This document shows positions 60,336-64,000 of a stretch of 64,000 nt of DNA, in pieces. Positions within the stretch are counted from its first letter, which is position 1; every line of letters begins with the position of its first letter. The position numbers were made by a program, and so were the translations under genes. The notes beneath the pieces are model-generated. The model did not search any database. It was not told the origin of the DNA and saw only the letters and a program-made list of their open reading frames with translations. Origin of the DNA: Radicibacter daui (lineage in GTDB: Bacteria > Pseudomonadota > Alphaproteobacteria > Radicibacterales > Radicibacteraceae); the NCBI GenBank assembly GCA_030657355.1, contig CP131056.1, positions 2,066,501 through 2,130,500 on the forward strand, given 5' to 3'.

Positions 60336-61604
60336 ATGAACCAGCGTGTGCTGCGTTATTTCCGTTCGCTCAAAAGCCGCAACTACCGCATCTGGGCCTC
60401 GGGCGCGATCATCTCCAACATCGGCACCTGGATGCAGCGCACCGCGCAGGACTGGCTGGTGCTGACCGAGCTGACGCACCACGACGCCTCCGCCGTCGGC
60501 ATCGTCATGGCGCTGCAATTCGGTCCGCAGTTCCTGATGCTGCCCTTTACCGGTTTTGCCGCCGACCATTTCGACCAGCGCAAGCTGCTGATCTTCACCC
60601 AGGCGCTGATGGGCCTGCTGGCGCTGGGGCTCGGGGTGCTGACCATCACCGGGCTGGTCCAGCTCTGGCACGTCTATGTCTTTGCTTTCCTCTTCGGCTG
60701 CGCCTCCGCCTTCGATGCCCCGGTGCGGCAGACCTTCGTTGCCGAACTGGTGGAGGAGGGGGATCTGCCCAATGCGGTGGGGCTCAATTCCACCTCCTTC
60801 AATGCCGCGCGCATGATCGGCCCGGCAGTCGCCGGCTTCGTTATCGCTTCGGTCGGCACCGGCTGGGCCTTCCTGCTCAATGGCGCCTCCTATGCCGCTG
60901 TGCTCGCCTCGCTTTTCGCGCTCAGGGTCAGCACCGGCGGGCGCATGGCGCGAGCGAGCGGCGGCAAGGGCAGCTTTACTGAAGGTTTCCGTTATGTGCG
61001 GGCGCGGCCGGACCTCAAGGCCATGCTGGTGATGCTGTTCCTCATCGGTACCTTCGGCCTCAATTTCCCGATCTTCATCTCCACCATGGCGGTGCGGGTT
61101 TTTGGCGTGGATGCCGGGGGGTATGGTCTCCTGTCGTCCATGATGGCGGTTGGCACGGTGATGGGGGCGCTGCTGGGGGCCGGGCGGGACAAGCCGCAAT
61201 TCTCCGCCCTGCTGGCAGGGGCTGCCATCTTCGGCATCGGCTGCGCGGTGGCGGCGCTGGCGCCGGGATACTGGTTCTTCGCCGGCACGCTCACCATCAT
61301 CGGCGTGGCCGCGCTTACTTTCATGACCACCTCCAACAGCCTGATGCAGCTGTCGACCGAGCCGGCGATGCGCGGGCGGGTGATGGCGCTGCGTCTTGCC
61401 GTCGCCATGGGCGGCACACCCATCGGCGCCCCCATCGTCGGCTGGATCGCCGACAATTTCGGCCCGCGCTGGTCGCTTGCCGCCGGCGCCGCCTCCGGCA
61501 TCCTCGCGGCAGCCGTCGCCATCGTCACCATGATGCGGCAAAAACACCGGCCGCCGGAACGCGGCGTTTCCGTGACGCTGCCTGCCGCCGGGCATCAGGC
61601 CTGA
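60336..61604 (+). CDS. MFS transporter (MFS_3/EntS-like exporter)
   Basis: 422 residues, about 12 helices. YRIWASGAIISNIGTWMQRTAQDWLV, given by parts, starts the first helix and has the family's NIGTWMQ; DRAD-type loop 2-3 is AADHFDQRKLLI, and FDAPVRQTFVAELV follows. The group exports siderophores, drugs or other small molecules by proton exchange. It is most likely regulated by the MarR gene just upstream. Confidence 0.9.
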   Translation: MNQRVLRYFRSLKSRNYRIWASGAIISNIGTWMQRTAQDWLVLTELTHHDASAVGIVMALQFGPQFLMLPFTGFAADHFDQRKLLIFTQALMGLLALGLGVLTITGLVQLWHVYVFAFLFGCASAFDAPVRQTFVAELVEEGDLPNAVGLNSTSFNAARMIGPAVAGFVIASVGTGWAFLLNGASYAAVLASLFALRVSTGGRMARASGGKGSFTEGFRYVRARPDLKAMLVMLFLIGTFGLNFPIFISTMAVRVFGVDAGGYGLLSSMMAVGTVMGALLGAGRDKPQFSALLAGAAIFGIGCAVAALAPGYWFFAGTLTIIGVAALTFMTTSNSLMQLSTEPAMRGRVMALRLAVAMGGTPIGAPIVGWIADNFGPRWSLAAGAASGILAAAVAIVTMMRQKHRPPERGVSVTLPAAGHQA

Positions 61605-61620
61605 ATGGCGAACTTTCGGA

Positions 61621-62229
61621 TCAAGAGAGGGGTGATGAAGAACCCTTGGCTCTCTCGGCTCTCCATTTACGAAAAGCCAGAAGGCCGTAAATGGCAATAA
61701 CTAACGCCGCCATGTAAAGCATCGAGTGGTCAGCATCTGGATCATCACGGTGACTGAGATATTGCTGTACGGCCAAGAGGATGCCCATCAGACAAATGAC
61801 AGCCATCTGGCGATAGGTAAATGTCGCGGTGTAGGCCTTGCGCACTTCTGCTTTTGAGGGCGGTGCGCCAACGGCTGGCCGGCCTCTCAGGGATCTGGCC
61901 GGCGCATTCCAGATTCTGCGATGTGCCAGCATAAAAAGCACCATAAAGATACCTGTTACGGCCAATATTGAACCCTGAAGGAACTGCTCGTCGGGGCCGG
62001 ACAGGATGAAGGCCAATGCAAGAACAGCCAGCAATACACCCCCGATAAGAAGATTCATTAGGCGCTTGCGCTGCGTTTCGTAGTTCGCGATGAAAATCTG
62101 GCGTTCCGAAGCGGTTACCCGGATAGGCGCCGCCTTCATGTTTTTCCTGTATAGGAAGTCGTTTCCTTCGGCCTCGAATTGGCCTGCGAACATCCGGCTG
62201 CCAGTTTCTGAAAATTTTCCACCAAACAT
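61621..62229 (-). CDS. Hypothetical membrane protein, 202 aa
   Basis: Four hydrophobic segments (LMNLLIGGVLLAVLALAFIL, SILAVTGIFMVLFMLA, QMAVICLMGILLAVQQYL, MLYMAALVIAIYGLLAF). The soluble N-terminus is about 55 residues. Base composition is visibly less GC-rich than that of its neighbours, suggesting recent acquisition. No family recognised. It converges with the MFS gene, 16 bases apart. Confidence 0.7.
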   Translation of the reverse strand: MFGGKFSETGSRMFAGQFEAEGNDFLYRKNMKAAPIRVTASERQIFIANYETQRKRLMNLLIGGVLLAVLALAFILSGPDEQFLQGSILAVTGIFMVLFMLAHRRIWNAPARSLRGRPAVGAPPSKAEVRKAYTATFTYRQMAVICLMGILLAVQQYLSHRDDPDADHSMLYMAALVIAIYGLLAFRKWRAERAKGSSSPLS

Positions 62230-62461
62230 ATGAACGCCACATTCAGGTATCTATTTTTACATCTTATAAGTCAGACATTGGGAGGTTGCAGCTACCTTTA
62301 ATGGAGCCTGGAACGCTCGTCCGGATTTGGTGGGAGCCGCGGAATGCAGGCCAGGCCTTTACGTTTTCTCCTTATGTTCCCATAATATGAAATTCAGATT
62401 GAACTCGCCCGTCTTTCAAAAGGGCGGGGACCGAGGGGCGCCCTGAAAGGCTCCGGCAGCC

Positions 62462-63376
62462 ATGACGGCCACGATTGGACAGGTACAGCTTATTCCGAAC
62501 ACGAACGGCTCGCTCGGCCGTGTCGTCTCGGTGTACCCGCTCTATCAGGTCGATCCCACCGAGGCAGTTTCCGCGGTGCAGCTGCAGGCCATCGAGCGGG
62601 CCGCCGCCGCCCGGGTTGCCGCCAATCCGCGGCCGGCTGCCTCTTCATCCTCTCCCGGCGCCTCGGTTGGCGATGGCGCGGTCGATCCGGCAACGCTGCT
62701 GGCGGCGCAGGCTGCCCTGCCGGCCGGGCAGCTCGATAGCGCAACCGCCTCCGCCGTGGCGCAGGCCGCCGCACAGGCGGCGACCCGCACGGTGCAGCGC
62801 ACCGAAGTCAGCGGCGGCGCGTTCAAGACCGAACAGCAGATGGATAGCGGCGAGAAAGCGCAGCTGGCTGAACTCAGGGCCCGCGATGCCTCGGTCCGCA
62901 AGGAAGAGCAGACCCATGCCGCCACGGCCGGCGTCTATGCCGGTTCACCGCAATACAAGTTCGAGCGCGGGCCGGACGGGCGGCAATACGCGGTCGAAGG
63001 GTCTGTCTCGGTCAAGATTTCCGCAGCGACGCTGAGCTCACCGGAAAAAGCGGCTGCCGCGCTCAAGACCATCCAGGATGCCGCGCTGTCGCCGGAAAAT
63101 CCGTCTGCCGGCGATCTGTCCGTCTTCACTCAGGCGCGGGCGGCGGAAGCCAGCAATCGCTACAAACAAAGCCAGGCTCTGGCGCAGAAGGGGGCGGCCG
63201 CGAGTGATGGCTCCGCAGATGGCGGCACGGCTGCGGAGGACACGGCCGGCAGTGACGGGACCGATCAGACGGACAGCAGCACGGCCGGTACCGATAACAG
63301 CCACGACGACAGCTGGCTGCCGCCCGGTGCACTGCCGGAGTGGAAACGCGAGAAAGAATTGAGCCTCAGCGTCTGA
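62462..63376 (+). CDS. CJM1_0395/SprA-like protein with degenerate metalloprotease motif
   Basis: 304 residues. The first 110 and the last 60 residues are low-complexity Ala/Ser/Asp-rich. The central domain (about residues 120-220) has LRARDASVRKEEQTHAAT, PDGRQYAVEGSVSV, and SPENPSAGDLSVFTQARAAEA, the plan of the putative metalloprotease CJM1_0395 family. In ordinary members the first part reads HEQAH; here it is EEQTH, so the first zinc ligand is Glu rather than His. It may be inactive or have a changed site. ATG 62462. No signal peptide is seen. Confidence 0.75.
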   Translation: MTATIGQVQLIPNTNGSLGRVVSVYPLYQVDPTEAVSAVQLQAIERAAAARVAANPRPAASSSSPGASVGDGAVDPATLLAAQAALPAGQLDSATASAVAQAAAQAATRTVQRTEVSGGAFKTEQQMDSGEKAQLAELRARDASVRKEEQTHAATAGVYAGSPQYKFERGPDGRQYAVEGSVSVKISAATLSSPEKAAAALKTIQDAALSPENPSAGDLSVFTQARAAEASNRYKQSQALAQKGAAASDGSADGGTAAEDTAGSDGTDQTDSSTAGTDNSHDDSWLPPGALPEWKREKELSLSV

Positions 63377-63390
63377 TTGCCGCTGTCCGT

Positions 63391-63525
63391 CCTCCCCATT
63401 CATGGGGAGGTGGCCCGCAGGGCCGGTGGGGGTAATGAGGTATCAATCGGGCGAAGGCCTTTACCCGGCACGCTCTCATTACCCCCATCCGCCGCTTTGC
63501 GACACCTTCCCCGGAGCGGGGAAGG
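63391..63525. repeat. Three-hairpin intergenic repeat element
   Basis: Perfect 8-bp hairpin at 63391-63410, a 13-bp inverted repeat (63427-63439 and 63475-63487) and a 9-bp hairpin at 63505-63525. CCTCCCCATTCATGGGGAGG-like palindromes of this kind occur as dispersed chromosomal repeats in alphaproteobacteria. No coding frame is convincing here. Confidence 0.6.
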
Positions 63526-63532
63526 ATTGTGG

Positions 63533-64000
63533 TCAGTTCCGGCTTGCCGTCAGCTCCGGCGATACCGCCATGGCAATGGTCTCGCGCTGGCCGAAGCGCA
63601 GCCGGTAGACATGCAGGTTTTCCAGCACGCGCTGGACATAGTTGCGTGTCTCGTAGATCGGAATTTCCTCGATCCAGTCGACCGGATCCTGTCCGGGGTC
63701 GCGCGGGTCGCCCATGTCCTTCATCCAGCCACGCACCCGGCCGGGGCCGGCATTGTAGGCGGCAATGGCGAGGATGTAGGAGCCGTTGAAGCGCGAGATG
63801 AGGTTGCCGATATAGGCCTCGCCAAGGGCGAGATTGTAGTCCTCATCGCCCGTAAGGGCGGCGGCCTTGTAGTCACGGCCGAGCTTCTTTGCCATGTCCT
63901 GCGCCGTGCCGGGCATCAGCTGCATCAGGCCGCGCGCGCCGGCATGGCTGTGCGCTTCGGCGTCGAAATTGCTTTCCTGCCGGACGAGGGCGTGGATGAG
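63533..64000 (-). CDS. Lytic transglycosylase (SLT domain), C-terminal part only
   Basis: An open frame to the right window edge. The visible 155 residues hold the SLT core: catalytic Glu in LVRQESNFD, then AGARGLMQLMPGTAQDMA, and AAYNAGPGRVRGWM, ending with IPIYETRNYVQRVLENL. This enzyme cleaves murein between MurNAc and GlcNAc in the periplasm. The N-terminal part, including any signal peptide, lies outside the window. Confidence 0.92.
   Translation of the reverse strand, partial: LIHALVRQESNFDAEAHSHAGARGLMQLMPGTAQDMAKKLGRDYKAAALTGDEDYNLALGEAYIGNLISRFNGSYILAIAAYNAGPGRVRGWMKDMGDPRDPGQDPVDWIEEIPIYETRNYVQRVLENLHVYRLRFGQRETIAMAVSPELTASRN

Noticed and set aside
1-64000. CRISPR arrays or rRNA genes
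   Set aside because: No regularly spaced repeat series and no rRNA-like sequence was seen on reading the window.

Overview
The window is high-GC chromosomal DNA of an alphaproteobacterium. The evidence is the adjacent divK-pleD pair, the DinB polymerase with an N-terminal zinc ribbon, the EipB (DUF1849) envelope protein, the GatCAB operon next to an AspRS with non-discriminating features, the pyrB/pyrC-like/plsY/dprA/topA/rnr run, and a cobalamin riboswitch in front of cbtBA. I cannot name the genus; a Rhodospirillales-like free-living bacterium fits.

Layout. 1-13 kb: Ppx/GppA phosphatase (cut by the window edge), EF-hand protein, RNase D, AspRS, a diguanylate cyclase, a 2-hydroxyacid dehydrogenase, EipB, DinB, the cell-cycle/c-di-GMP pair divK-pleD, and rpmG. 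13-18 kb: S41 protease, DUF983 protein, a variant histidine phosphatase, the cobalamin riboswitch with cbtB-cbtA, and a solute-binding protein. 18-27.5 kb (minus strand): a housekeeping cluster pyrB, pyrC-like, plsY, dprA, topA, rnr. The pyrC-like protein has lost its metal-binding histidines and looks like a structural partner of PyrB. 27.5-36.5 kb: PAS protein, COG4280-like membrane protein, ruvX, gatCAB, a Cys/Met-metabolism PLP enzyme, an SDR and a beta-hydroxyacid dehydrogenase, then tRNA-Ser(GCU).

36.56-50.34 kb is an integrated mobile element of about 13.7 kb. It is bounded by a perfect 60-bp direct repeat of the tRNA-Ser 3' half and by TGCAACA arm-type repeats, and it has a tyrosine integrase at its right end. 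Inside are an AlpA-like regulator, small unknown genes, a probable HUH replication initiator, a MobA/MobL relaxase, a four-gene operon ending in a large DotA/TraY-family membrane protein, a hairpin-rich origin-like region and an XhoI/PaeR7I-type restriction-modification pair. There are no other type IV secretion genes, so this is an integrative mobilizable element that brings its own TraY subunit. That resembles the strategy of SGI1, which replaces subunits of its helper's mating apparatus. This is the most interesting system in the window.

50.3-64 kb is a lighter metabolic and regulatory region: a cupin, an ArsR/SRPBCC operon with two near-identical palindromic operators, two alpha/beta hydrolases around a TetR regulator, a LysR regulator with a DUF1445 (D-glutamate cyclase-like) enzyme and a complete TRAP transporter, MarR plus an MFS exporter, a lower-GC membrane protein, a CJM1_0395-type protein with a damaged HExxH site, a three-hairpin intergenic repeat and the C-terminal part of a lytic transglycosylase cut by the window edge.
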